This document shows positions 44,996 to 57,274 of a stretch of 64,000 bases of DNA, in pieces. Each line of letters opens with the position of its first letter. Within the stretch, counting starts at the first letter, position 1. The position numbers and the translations under genes are program-made. Origin of the DNA: Beta vulgaris subsp. vulgaris. Taxonomy: Eukaryota; Streptophyta; Magnoliopsida; Caryophyllales; Amaranthaceae. Location: assembly GCF_026745355.1 (NCBI RefSeq), contig NC_079205.1, positions 60,936,593 to 61,000,592 on the forward strand, read 5' to 3'. The notes below the pieces were generated by a model, which saw only the letters and a program-made list of their open reading frames with translations, was not told the DNA's origin and searched no databases.

Positions 44996-45221
44996 CTCCC
45001 TCTGTTTCAAAATATAAGGCATTGACGCTTTACGAAAATTTACTTTGATCATAGATATCTCTCAAATACGATAAATAAAAATTATACCATTGGATTCGTC
45101 TTGAAAAATACTATAATAATATTATTTTTTAAAATTTTCTATCAACGTATATTGAAAGTAATTAATAGTCAAAGTTCGACCTCGAACATCGTGCGTGCCT
45201 TATATTGTGAAACAGAGGGAG
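44996..45221. mobile_element. Stowaway MITE (copy 8)
   Basis: The ends CTCCCTCTGTTTCAAAATAT and ATTGTGAAACAGAGGGAG are flanked by TA. Same subfamily as copy 1 at 4372-4608. Confidence 0.88.
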
Positions 45222-45903
45222 TAGTAGGTTTAGAGTTTTTCTTTCTTAGGTCATACAGCAGATGACAAGAAGCATTTATTAACATGTATTTTTTTTAATT
45301 ACGCAATTAAAATAGTTTATGTAATTTGATTCCACTAGAATAAAATGCTAAACCAATTTTGTAAGAAGCATTAAATTAATCCCACTAATTAAGAGAAAGA
45401 AAAACAGGTTTTGGATTATCCATAGTTTCCTCAATAGAAGGAGAGGTTAATGAGGTCAATAAAAGTGATGGCTAAAACCAAAAGTAGATAAGTGGGTGCA
45501 AGAATTAATGGGAGGAAGATGTTTTTCTAGAAAAAACAAAGGACTCCATTTGAGTGGCAAAATTCAGGGAATCAAAACTATTGTCCTTGCTCTCACAAGT
45601 CACATGGAGGAAGAAAAATTGGGGAAAAAGAGTCACCAAATCTCATTTTTCTATTACCATTTTGATTTTCCTTTTTCTTTTATAAAATAAATTACATCTT
45701 TGTAATCATAAACAATATAACACATAGTCATGAAGTCATATATAGTAAAGGAAGTTCTTTGAAAAAAAATAAGACGTAATTAAGCTAATAAAGATAATTA
45801 ATAAAATAAAAAATAAGTTCGAGATATTACAGTCCGCGTATTAAAGATCTGACACAATCAAGGGCGAATCTACTGTGGTTTACTAGATTCAGATGCCAAT
45901 GAA

Positions 45904-46341
45904 TCTATACTAATATATTAAAAGGGGTGCGCAAATCAGGAACGGTGCCACGTGGCGCCAGGGGCGAAGCCAGAACACATAAGCTAGGGGGGCCGATATA
46001 AGCTACGGGGGCCAATATAACTAATCGCAAGTTCGGAGGGTCGAGATTTTCACCACTTTTCTATAGAAATTTGACAAGGAGAGGGGGGCCATGGCCCCTG
46101 TCAAAACCCCCTCCCTTCGCCCCTGCGTGGCGCTCTTCCTAGAGAGTTTTAGTTCATGTAATCCATGTACAATAAAAAAAATTAGAAATTGCATGGGATA
46201 GGTTTTGATCCCGTGACCTCAAGTTCATGTACTAAAGTTTTAACCACTAGACCAAGTTGTAATTAGTGATACCATATCAAAGTACAATATTAATAAATGA
46301 AATTTTTCTTACCTGAGACATAGCCCGGGCCTAATAACTAG
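45904..46341 (+). mobile_element. Helitron (438 bp) with nested hAT MITE and tRNA-like cassette
   Basis: Starts TCTATACTAATATATTAAAA after A and ends GGGCCTAATAACTAG before T, matching the element at 18820-19003. 46206-46262, read on the minus strand, has GGTCTAGTGGTTAAAAC and a GGTCACGGGATCAAAACC box. The interior is split by a 167-bp hAT-type insertion. Confidence 0.85.
45959..46125. mobile_element. hAT-type MITE nested in a Helitron
   Basis: The ends CAGGGGCGAAG and CTTCGCCCCTG are perfect inverted copies flanked by CGTGGCGC (45951-45958 and 46126-46133), an exact 8-bp target duplication. GGGGGGCC motifs lie inside both ends. Confidence 0.92.
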
Positions 46342-46984
46342 TTTTGAAAGAAAATGTGGGTAGTTTTTATTTTTTAAAAAATAAAGAAAAAGTAGTAAAT
46401 AAATTTTTCTATTTAATCTTTATTCATTCATTACAAATATATATTTATACACTTATATCTTAGGAGTATTTTTTCGCTAAAATTTATCAAGCTTTTTTTT
46501 ATATATATATATAGATATACACTTATTCGTATAATTTTATTTACAGTAATTTTTTAACCCAGTATAATAAATAAATATCAAATTCAAATTTCTACAAAAT
46601 CACAAACACGTGATGTCACACACGCATCGCGTGCAAAAAAATACCAGTACTAATATATTAAAATGTGTGTCTGACAACGTATACACGTCATGTGGCACCC
46701 CTCTTACCACACTAGAATTGTCCAATGTATACATATGTTATGTTAATTAACAAAAGTAGGTTGGCTTGCAATAAAATTTGAACATGTGACGTCTTGCTAT
46801 GATATATAGCACAATTATCATCTTGATCAACTTTTAATCATACTTTATATGTTCACATTATTATATTTGTATCCTTTCAAAATTAAATATTGAGTTTTCT
46901 TTATTATATTTTAATTCGAATGAAAAAAGTGTATATCAAATTCGAAAAAAAATACCACCTAAGCCAAATACCAGTTAAACATAA

Positions 46985-47475
46985 AAAAAAAGTGCAACAG
47001 GTCGAATCTGGACCGGTTCTTGGTGGTGCCAGATCCGGACCGGATCCCATGGATCTCAAAAGGCAATACCCGGATCCAGATCCACTAGATCCACGGTTCT
47101 GGATTTGATGTTTCTCCCAAAAAGTTGTACAAACAATTGCCAATATTTTATTGCTAAATGATATAATTATTATAACATTCACCAAACTACAATATAGCAA
47201 CATCCCAACAATTAAAATATTCAATCTTGTATGAGAATGAGATAAACAGTAGCCTTAAGTTACTAATTAAAAATTAAAATATTCAAACTATAAAAAACGA
47301 ATCTACAGATCGGATCTGAATCCTCTCCGTAAGATTCAGATATGTTTTTTTGTGTGGGATCCGGATCCGACTCAGATCCGCAGGGTCCAAAATGCTAAGA
47401 TCCAGATCCTTCAAAACGGATCTGAATCCACGGATCTGGGACGGGTCCAAGATCCATTACCATCTCTAAACAAGA
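46985..47475. mobile_element. Truncated hAT-type element
   Basis: The right end reads CCATTACCATCTCTA, the complement of TAGAGATGGTAATGG, a standard plant hAT terminus. GGATCCGGATC and ACGGATCTG motifs are repeated through the interior on both sides. A left terminus was not found. Confidence 0.5.
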
Positions 47476-47903
47476 TTGGTTTTGTTTCATGGTTTGTTAA
47501 TTTGGTCTGCGTGCTTTGGGCTCTTGCTCGCGGATTGAGTTTGTATTCAAGATGTTGCATATCTAACAAACAAATGATATATCAAAAATTCATATATGTA
47601 TGTATGTTTGGCCCATTTGAGTGGATCCTTGATCTATCCAAGTTAAGCTCGACCCACCAAAAAAAATTCATGGAAAAAAGAAGAAAAAAAAGAAACGCAA
47701 AACAAGTCAAAAATCCCATCATCTCCTTCATCTCTCACCACATAGACACAAAACCAAAATAAAACACAGTTTTAACACTTTTGGCCATTTGGGGAGTGTG
47801 GAACAAATTACTCGATCAAACTATTCCTCCCTCCCAAAAAATCTTCAAAGTTCTTATTTTTCTCAGAATAATTTCTGGGTTTTTAATTTTGGAAGGTTTA
47901 AAC

Positions 47904-50900
47904 ATGGCTACAAAAGCACCACCTATGACAGGTTTTCGGTTGGCTGCATCAGCATCAACTACTGCAACTGCTGCTTCTCAAACACTTTCTGTTGTTAGAG
48001 TTTCTTTGAGGTCTTCTATTTTTGGCAACAATGGTAACTTACCCACCTTCTATTTTCTCTTTAATTCTTCTCTTTTCTTGGATTTTATGCTAATTTTGGT
48101 TTCTGGGTGTAATGGGATACTGTCTACTTCTTTCTTTCTGTTGTTGTTATTGTTGTTTTTGTTCAATTTGAATGTTTATGATTAATGGGTATGCTCTTTG
48201 AATTGAAATTGTTATGTATAACAATTCACTTTGGAGGAATTAGTAATATATTTGTGGGATTTAGTTAATGTGATTTGAAGACTTGGGTGAAATGGTTATT
48301 TCGTGTGTGATTTGAAGGGGATTTGGGACAAAATGATTGAGAATTAGTTATTTCTTTACTTGTAATGGGTAATGTTTTAGTGGGTGTTTTGATGAATTAT
48401 GTTGAATTTCGTGTTCTTGGTTTGAGTTAATGTTTCTTGTGGTAGTATTTTCTTCTGATTGGAAACATGTTACATTGCTGAGCTTGCAGTTGGAGCATTG
48501 AGATTGAGTGGAGTTCAATTATTACATTCTAATAGGTCTAGATGTAATGGCATTGGTGGGGGCTCTCTTGGTTCACAAATGAACCTCTTTGATCGATTTG
48601 CTCGAGTTGTCAAGGTTTGAGTTTTAAAGTTACTTGTCTATAGAAGTTAGGTTTCTTGACTGTTGTTATCTTTTTCAGTAATGACATTTGACATTTTTGA
48701 TTTTTTTCCTAACGGGTTGTCGTATTTTTCATTCATAGTCGTATGCAAACGCAGTTTTAACCAGTTTTGAGGATCCAGAGAAAATTCTAGAACAGACTGT
48801 TCTTGAGATGAATGAAGATTTGACCAAAATGCGTCAGTCTACTGCACAGGTACATCTTTCTCTTGATAGTTCCTAGATTGAGTGGGATATTACATTTCCC
48901 TTTTCTCCTTTCTTTCTTCCCCTTTTGGATTTATCTATTCCCTGGCTTCGAAGTCATGAGCTTAATCATGACACCAAGTGTGTTGCTTGACGGCCACCAC
49001 CTAATAAGGTTAATGTTTTCACCTTTCCTTTTTTTTTTTTTTTTGAAGGTTTTGGCGTCTCAAAAGCAATTGGAGAACAAGTGTAAAGCCGCTCAGCAGG
49101 CTTCAGACGATTGGTAAGTTGATCATGGGGCTGAATTAGATTCAATATCAGATTTTGTTTCCTCGTTAATCATACTGATTATATCTTTCATGGGTTAAAA
49201 GGTATAAACGGGCACAGCTTGCACTTAGCAAAGGGGATGAAGAACTTGCTCGCGAAGCTTTGAAAAGGCGCAAATCTTATGCTGTAAGTTTCGTATATGT
49301 CACTGATCATCTTTCTGCTTCATTGTGATTTCCTGTCTTGTTTTCTGAACCTTGGATGTCAATGTTTGTATCTGGGTTGGTGTATGGTATAACATTCCCC
49401 CCTCCTCAGTAGTCAAAGAATAAGAAATTTCCAGTTCCGAGGGAGCTAGAAAGGGGACAAATGAGGAAGTATACCAAATGACTAAAGCTGTTCTGATTTT
49501 CAAGGATGATGAATGCCCAATTCCAACATAACCCAGGCCCTTTTTGTTTCTTGAACTTGCGTTTTCACCCACACTGCCCTATCAATTGGTCATTCCTCAT
49601 GTGCTTACTTGTGCTTGATTGGTCTCATTAAGTTTAAGTATGAAGTATGCCAGGGTGATTTGTCAGTTTGAAACGTATTAAATGGCAGTTTCTGAAAGTT
49701 CTGACAGGCAAAATTGAGGAACATATTTGTCTTAATGCCGATAGACAACCCTTATGACCACAAGGATATTTCTTGTGTCAGTGGACATCAGAGGCCGTAG
49801 AAAAATGAGAAAGTGATAATATCATAGTCAAGTCCTTAGATTTGTATTTTCTGCACTACCTAACTCACCCCGGCCCCCCAAATCTTGTTTCCTTTCGTCG
49901 GAACTGAACCGGGTTCATTAGCATTCTCGATAACTATGGCACATGTTCTAAATTTATTAAATTAGCATACTCAATTTTAGTGTGTCTCGACTTAACTTCT
50001 CTCTGTGTTCAATGGATGGATTACCATAAATTGGATGTAACTAAGGAAGTTTTAAAATTTTTATTTGTCTACTGGAGATGGAAGTTTTGAGAGTTCTTAT
50101 TGAGATATTGGGGTGTTGATTTGGGAGGCTATTTCGAACAAATTGTTGTACAGTTTGTCATCATAGGGTATCAGTCATCACATTATTATCTTCGCCGGCA
50201 GGACATCAAATTGTCATGGTGCTGTTACGTTCTTTACTTGTAGTTTGTTCCTCTTATACTTATTGTTCTTTTTATCAGTAATCAACTAATATCAGTAACC
50301 CACCTGTTAGTAGAAATCATGAAAAAAGGTTGATATTTGAAAAGATACATTGAGACATATCCAACAACATTTTACATAACAACACTGTTCTTATAGATTA
50401 GTCAAAACAATATGGTTAAGGTGAGGTTTGTGAATAGTGCAAAAATTAAAGTGTTTCGACTAATAAAAGATGGAGGGAGTATTATGTTTCCTTGTGTGAT
50501 GGTGGGAAAGAAGGGCTGCAACGTACATGGAAGCTTAGGATGGTTTGTCTTTGTCCGAGCTATTGTCTTTCCTGTTCAGATTGGTACAAGATTATGCTGG
50601 AATATTTAAGATATAAGAAGAAAAATGAGATACTAGGAGAGAGAACCTTATTAAAGACGTTAAATCCGTATTGACAGATTTCATATAGAGGAGCTGAAGA
50701 GTTTGTGATTTTGAAGAGAAGTAAACTGAGATGAGTAATGAAGCTAAAGTATAAATCCATACGGCTGCGTATTGCAGAAAGTGTATATGGATATGCACCT
50801 AAGAAGAGTTGCTTTATTTCATTTAATCTTTCTTTTCCCAGTAAAATTATGTCATCATCGTTAGGAAAAATGATTGTCTTATTGACCCTTTTGATTCATT

Positions 50901-53715
50901 GTAGTTTGTCCTAGGGAAAAAAGGATTATAATAATTTTTTGTGCTTAAGGTGTTATTATACCCTAAATGTGAATTGAAGCTTGATGGGTGCTATTTCCAT
51001 ATGATCAGTTGTTCACTTGTTTTCTACACTCTTGTTTATTCATCTGCAGGATAATGCCAATGCCTTAAGGACTCAGCTTGATCAGCAAAAGGGTGTAGTT
51101 GAAAGTCTTGTTTCAAATACTAAGGTGTGCTGCTATCACTGATGTAATATTTTTTTGTCACTATCTCATGATTTTAATAGTTAATCGATAGTTCATCTCC
51201 TTGCATTTTCCTTTATTTCTCGAGATTGGTGTTTCTTCCTTAACTTGCACCACATATATATAAGGGGAAGTTAGGCTTTAGTTAAAGTAAGTTGTGATCT
51301 TGCCTTATTGATGGAACATGACCCCTGACAAAAGATGATTGCATTAATACTTGGACAACTAAACTGTGTAAAGCATTGGACTATATCATTTCTTGAGAAT
51401 TGGATTGGGAGAATGGAAATTCTTTTAGCTTACTTTCTCTTCTAATTGGAAATCTTCACTCTGGGAGGGTATACTGTTAGTCTGTTACAGGGATGATGAA
51501 ACCTTAATCATTGAAGATGTTACTTGTTGATTATGTGGTTCACTGCACTAGTAGTTTGCTAAGAACCCACCTACACCTCCTCTATTGTACACATGCTAGA
51601 AAAAGGAAGCAGCAGAATGTCGAAGGCATAATTGTAACTTAGTAAGCTAAGATTGTAATTCTGTAACCCACCAACACCTATACACCTCCTCTATTAGTTA
51701 CTAATCAACCAGATAGAGAATATGAGCTAGAGGAATATTCTGACCACATACATAACAGAAATTAGTTACAGATTTAGTTGGAGGCAAGAAAGAGTAAGGC
51801 CCTGTTCTTTTGGACTTATTTTCAGTTAATTTCAGTTCAGTTTCTCTTGGTCTAAGGCCCCGTTCTTTTGGACTTATTTTCAGTTCACTTTAGTTCAGTT
51901 ACTCTCTGCATTTCAGTCTCTCTCGGTCCAAAAGAACGGGGCAGTGTAACATAATTCCCTAATCTCCCCGCGAACTGCGATCCGAAAAAAGCGAATTATG
52001 GCCCGTGTTTGTCTATTGTATTCCCATTTTGGGCGAACCGTGAACTAAAAGAGTGAATTATATAGCGAATTATGTTACACTGGAACGGGGCGTAAGAAAG
52101 AGAAAGCAGGAAATGTAATTAATACACAGTGATTAGTGATTGACTGATGTAGTGATGTATACAGAGAGGATTCATTCTGAAAGTAGCTACTGTTCTATAG
52201 GGTCTTTAACCTCTCAAAAGTTAAGGGCTGTAATTGGAGGATTACTCCGATCATTCAAGACAATAGCTATCCCCAATTTCTACTTGTTAGTTGTTACTGT
52301 TAATTTTACCTGATTTTGTTTGCTAAACTTTCTATCTTAGCGTAGGTTTGAATCTAAGCCCTTAAAAACTTGTCCTGCTTGTTGCAACTTGCCGATGCAT
52401 ATTTGTTCTTGGATGTTGAAGCTTATTAGGAGTTTAGGTTATCATAGCTTGATTGCTTAAATGATCAATAGTCTAAATAATCAACTCTGTCAGCTGGAAA
52501 GAGAGTGGAAAAAATTTTGATGCATTGGTTTTCTTCTTCTCTGTAGCTATTGGAAAGCAAGATACAAGAGGCAAAGTCAAAGAAAGACACACTCAAAGCA
52601 CGTGCTCAGTCTGCAAGGTCTTGCATCACACCCTCTTTGTCACTTATCTAGTTAACTGTTTCTTTTCTTTCTGGTTGTATATCATAGTGAATGTGGATTC
52701 TGCTAATGATTTCCAGGACTGCTACCAAAGTAAATGAGATGGTGGGAAAAGTGAATACTAGTGGTGCTCTTGCTGCATTTGAGAAAATGGAAGAAAAAGG
52801 CAAGCCTTACTTCTTTGATGCCCATTTGAATGTGTGAAAAGTAAATAATGTGAATATTTTGTTTTTTTCATCCTTTCCGTCCCCTCTTTTTTTTCTTTTA
52901 TTGGGGGTGTATATACGAGCTGGCAGTTGTTAAGGTAAAGAACATAAAATTTTGCACGTTTTACTTTCTTGAATACCTATTGAATGCGGAAATGTTTTAT
53001 TCCATACTTTCCTGGCTGGCATTTGTTCTTTTACATGGTAATTTGCATGTGATGTTCTCTTGGTCTCTGATACATGCAATAGAAAAAGATCCTTCACTGA
53101 ATTGCAACTGATGCCCTAGGGCTTAGATGTAATGTTCTGCACCATGCCCTAACGCCTAATATCTCGTCAAAAAAAATGTAATTTGGTGTTCCCCTAAGGC
53201 TCTAACCACACCCTAATGCAGTAACGCCTATTCTTTCTTTATAGAATATGTAACTTTCCACATCCAAACTGTAGTTTGTAGACGATGCTCATTCCTTGAT
53301 CAAGTCCCTGTACCCTGTCACATAAAGACATACGAAGTCAAATGTGAGACACCATATTTAGGTCCAAGCAACACTGTCCCTAAATGCAAAAAAAGGCTGG
53401 TTGTTGACTAGAGGTCCTAAAATGAATATGCTGAAGAGAATGAGCTTATAGATCTACTTTGTACGAGCTAAATGAATAAATCCTTCATTCCTACACTGTT
53501 TCCTTCATATATGTGGAGGCTTTTTTGTGTTATCATCTGTATTGGTCACAGTAGTAGCTAATGATGATTTATTACTTACATGTAGTTAGTATACTTATGC
53601 TGTGCTTTCTGATGTGTTGCTTTCTTTCAATACAGTGATGGCTATGGAATCAGAAGCCGATGCACTTAATCAATTAACCGGTGATGAGCTTGAAGGAAAG
53701 GTAGGTCCTCCCCCC

Positions 53716-53748
<33 letters not shown>

Positions 53749-54456
53749 TTGGAGCGCCAAAAAATATCAAATAAAATATGTGAAAGGATAAAAGAGGAAA
53801 AGACAAATGGTGATGTATTGTGTATAAATGAGTGACGGCGTGATGCTAAATGGACAATGGTTCACTGGTGAATATGTCAGAGGCGAGTAATTTGATAAAA
53901 TCCACTTGGCATGAACCCCAGAGGCCCATAGCAACTTCTCTCTCTTGTTCACCGGTGAACTTGTCCTCCCTTTAGCCTTTTCATTACATGATTCCTTTGA
54001 ATAACAGTGGTTCGCAAGAGAGCAGCTCCAGTGATTACTGTCGGAATAGCAGTAGTAAATTGTACTGACTACTGAGCTTCTATTTTTGTCTTTTCAGTTT
54101 GCATTACTGGAAGGCTCTTCTGTTGACGAGGACTTGGCTAGCTTGAAAAAGGAATTGTCTGGGAGCTCAAAGGTATACATATCCTTTTTTTTTTTTAGGA
54201 AATCTTAATCGATTGAAAATTGAAAAATAGGGTCATTGTTTAGAATTCAGTTCATTGTGTCCATGTAAATCTTGATTTGTTTTCATGGAGGTAGCTTGTA
54301 ATTTTTTCTTCTCTTATAAATGGTGTTGAGCAGAAAGGAGAACTCCCTCCAGGGAGAACAGCGGTTGCCAGCTCAAATTCAAGTGCATCGCCATTTCGAG
54401 ACACAGAAATCGAGAACGAGCTGAATGAGCTCCGAAGAAGAGCCAGCGATTATTAG
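47904..54456 (+). CDS. VIPP1: VIPP1 / IM30, chloroplast membrane-remodelling protein
   Basis: PspA/IM30-family ESCRT-III-like protein that assembles into rings and rods on the inner envelope and thylakoids and is needed for thylakoid formation and repair. Eleven exons: 47904-48033, 48490-48614, 48739-48849, 49049-49113, 49202-49283, 51050-51124, 52547-52617, 52717-52799, 53636-53700, 54098-54172 and 54334-54456, giving 334 residues. Residues 1 to about 72 are a transit peptide. The amphipathic helix H0 starts at [18 protein letters not shown] (74-91). The coiled-coil core follows ([20 protein letters not shown] and on). The plant-specific C-terminal extension ends with [14 protein letters not shown]. 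Intron 8 uses a GC donor (AAAG|GCAAGC). Intron 9 has a 30-C run. Intron 6 carries a MITE. Intact; truncated copies of its 5' end lie upstream in the dirigent array. Confidence 0.96.
50277..50483. mobile_element. Stowaway fragment in VIPP1 intron 5
   Basis: The right end AAGATGGAGGGAG-TA is present, with TTGAGACATATCCAACAACA and a tail (GTGAATAGTGCAAAAATTAA) typical of the family. The left inverted end is degraded. Confidence 0.5.
51798..52094. mobile_element. Nested foldback MITE cluster in VIPP1 intron 6
   Basis: GGCCCCGTTCTTTTGGACTT at 51857 pairs with GTCCAAAAGAACGGGGC at 51925-51942. A partial direct copy starts at 51799 (GGCCCTGTTCTTTTGGACTT). GTGTAACATAATTC pairs with GAATTATGTTACAC further right, ending at GGAACGGGGC. 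This implies one MITE within another. Confidence 0.65.
53717..53746. repeat. Run of 30 C in VIPP1 intron 9
   Basis: An uninterrupted C homopolymer starts 17 bases after the exon 9 donor. Length is likely polymorphic or subject to assembly error. Confidence 0.9.
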
Positions 54457-55705
54457 AAGTTGGTTTATTATAGTTGTATCATTTACTTTGTATATTTTTT
54501 CTTCACTAAGCCAACTTGTGGTTTTTTGCGACGTTGTTACTATATTGTCAAGCTTACAGTAATTTAGGAAGAGAAATGCAATTTAATAGAGAGTATATGT
54601 TCATGTTGCTAAGCTTGTGAAATATAACTATTGACCTTTGTAAATTCAACAGTGTTCCTATTGTTTCTCCATCTTGTGTACATCCTTTTCGTTCAAGCTA
54701 GATGCAATTATATGACTAATCATATCGGATCGGGTTTATGCTTGTATATTTAAGATTGTAGGTGTCTAGATACATTGTCAAGCCATGTTGTGTACTTCGA
54801 ACTTACGTGGGTCAGATTCTGAATCCACCACTGCAAGCCATGTAATTTAACCAAACGAAAACCCTAGTGAATTTCGGGTTAATTTGTAGTACTAGTTGTA
54901 GTTCGATTCTTGACAAGTGTCAACATATTTTCTAGCTTACTTGTTTAAAATCATGTTAAGTGGTAAATTTTAAAAAAATTCACATAAGATTGTGAAGTTT
55001 TTTTTTTTTACATAGTCATGTTCATTTCAAGTCCTCTAAATGAACAAACTTCAAACGATAGGTAGAGTTTTAAATGAGCGAAAAGAACTTTGGGTATACC
55101 TTACACATGATAAACCTAATTGTATAATGAATGTTCTCAAAATTTGAGAAATTTAGTAGTACTTCTCTTAACCAAATTATTCCCTATTATCAAATAATAT
55201 CATTAATCAAACCATTTTAGAAGATAACTTCAACAATTATTACTATTTCTGATCACTTCAAAAAAAACAATTATCATATTGGACGAATATGAGCAAAACA
55301 AAATTAACATCCCTCACATTAATTTTTTCTTCTACATTTATTTCAACTTTTAAAATACTAGAATCATGTCTTTTCCCGAAAGTCAAAGTTCATCAACTTT
55401 AACCATATTTTAAACTTATGTACGACATAAAAAACTTCTCATGTAGTACTTTCTCACAAAGTTCTCAGTAGACATTTTTAAAAGATCATTACTACTTATC
55501 GTCCATATTTACTAATATCGTCAATTTTTTCCAAAATTTTATTAACCTATGTAATAGAAGTACAACTTTTTCCAAAATTTGAGTAATATCCTCTTCCTGT
55601 TGTCCAAAAGTGTGGAAACAACTTACGCCAATATCACTATTCATACAAACTCTCTCTCTCTCCTCAAAATCTCCCAATTCAAATTCCCCCAAAAAAACCC
55701 TAAAA
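54457..55705. other. Spacer between VIPP1 and TIC20-II
   Basis: The VIPP1 3' untranslated region and AT-rich sequence without recognisable genes or intact transposons. The last 100 bases before 55706 (CAAACTCTCTCTCTCTCC, CCAAAAAAACCCTAAAA) look like a TIC20-II leader; the telobox-like AAACCCTA is common in plant translation and plastid gene promoters. Confidence 0.5.
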
Positions 55706-56377
55706 ATGGCGTCAATCCCACTCCTCCGACTCTCTCTCCTCCCTTCAACCACCACCACCACCACCTTGAACCACCGCCGAAAAACCCTAACACCACCACT
55801 CTCTCTCCTTTTCCACCCTCTCAAATCACCCCCAATCACAAAAACCCAATTTCCAATCTCTCCAAAACCCAAAACCCTAAAAACTCAAAAACTCATTTCC
55901 ATGTCTTCTTCTTCAACTGTTCCTGCAACAGAACGCTTAATCTCCTCCATTTCCTACTTTCTCCCCTTTCTTAATGGCCTCCATTACGGCCGCTTTCTCC
56001 TCGCGCAATTCCCACCTTTATCTCTCTTCTTCGAACCTTTTCTCCCATTTTTCTCTCTCTACAAATCAATCCCATATGCTAGTTTCGTCTCTTTCTTCGC
56101 GATTTATTTAGGTGTTGTTAGAAACCCTAGTTTTTCTCATTATGTTAGGTTTAATGCAATGCAAGCTCTTGTTCTTGATGTTCTTCTTGTTCTTCCTTTG
56201 CTTTTGCAGAAGATTTTTACTCCTGGGAAAGGATTAGGGTTTAAGATTATGGTTATGTGTCATAATTTTTTGTTTGTTTTTGTTGTTTCGTGTTTTGTTT
56301 ATGGCGTTGTTTGTTCTCTTTTGGGGAAGACTCCGTATTTGCCCTTTGTTGCTGATGCTGCAGGAAGACAGCTCTGA
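55706..56377 (+). CDS. TIC20-II: TIC20-II, chloroplast inner-envelope translocon-related protein
   Basis: TIC20-family membrane protein, 223 residues in one exon. TIC20-I is a core channel component of the inner-envelope protein importer; the precise role of the II form is less settled. Residues 1 to about 72 are a Ser/Thr/Pro-rich transit peptide. The mature part opens with ATERLISSISYFLPFLNGLH (residues 74-93), then YASFVSFFAIYLGVVRNPSF, HYVRFNAMQALVLDVLLVLP and VFVVSCFVYGVVCSLLGKTP. It closes with the family-typical PFVADAAGRQL. Four hydrophobic helices can be placed at about 78-100, 123-139, 150-169 and 184-206. The start at 55706 (AAAAATGGC) fits the transit peptide; the frame stays open 32 codons further up to another ATG at 55610, which I judge untranslated. 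Confidence 0.93.
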   Translation: MASIPLLRLSLLPSTTTTTTLNHRRKTLTPPLSLLFHPLKSPPITKTQFPISPKPKTLKTQKLISMSSSSTVPATERLISSISYFLPFLNGLHYGRFLLAQFPPLSLFFEPFLPFFSLYKSIPYASFVSFFAIYLGVVRNPSFSHYVRFNAMQALVLDVLLVLPLLLQKIFTPGKGLGFKIMVMCHNFLFVFVVSCFVYGVVCSLLGKTPYLPFVADAAGRQL

Positions 56378-56822
56378 TTTTAATCGAGAAATTAGGGTTT
56401 TGATTAATAAAATTTTGGGGGTTTTTTCAATTTTTGTGGGTAGATTTGAGTTGAAATCGTTACTACTTTGATTATGTATGTTGTGATAGTTTATTGAATT
56501 GGAGAATTTTGGTATAGTGATTCTACATTTTGTGTTTTATGTCCTCTTTTTGTAAATTGAATTATGTTTGTGCTTGTATAATGTATTATAAGCTGATTCA
56601 TGTAGCTGATCAATCAAGCTCACTGAAATTCTATATGTACGAAAGTTTATATTACTCCGATTTGTTATATGATCAAGGATGCAACATAGAGCTGTCTAAA
56701 GTTGATTTGATTTTTGTATAGATCAAGGCATGGATATTAAGATTAAATGATTAACTGTTAACACCTCCAATTTCACTAGGCTAGGCAAAGTGAACAATGT
56801 CCTTTGATCCGATTGTTTTAAG

Positions 56823-57274
56823 TAGGGGTGAGCACAGCCGGATATTCGGTGGAATTTTCTAGACACGGAACAGGAATTGGCGGGCCTGGGTCCGGAATTG
56901 TGTACGCGATTGTCAGTTTAACAGCACACAAAATAAGTCGATTGAGCTATAAAATTTTAAAAAAAATATTAAATGGACCTAAAGACATACTAACTTTTTA
57001 CTTAGTAATTTTTTACTTAATTATATTTGGGTCCTCGGACCATCTCATATGCTAAAAATCAATTCCATGAACCAGGTTCCTATTTCTAGAACAGGTTCCA
57101 CCGGGTATCCATACACAAAAAATGTTATACTAGGTATCCACTGGATACTTGGTTTGAAAAATTTACTAAAACTTAAAATTGTATGTAATCGGATCTCTTT
57201 TTTTGGACCCAGACCCAGTTGAATTGGTCCAGACAAGTCTGGGTCCGGATACCCAGAATTTCTGCTCAGCCCTA
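56823..57274. mobile_element. hAT-like element (452 bp)
   Basis: The ends TAGGGGTGAGCA and, inverted, TAGGGCTGAGCA are bordered by GTTTTAAG and GTTTAAGT, a probable 8-bp duplication with a one-base slip. The interior has GGGTCCGGA repeats near both ends and no transposase. Confidence 0.7.

Noticed and set aside
55610..55705. Upstream in-frame ATG for TIC20-II
   Set aside because: The extra 32 residues read as translated leader (Ser/Pro/Lys-rich). The ATG at 55706 has better context and gives a normal transit peptide.
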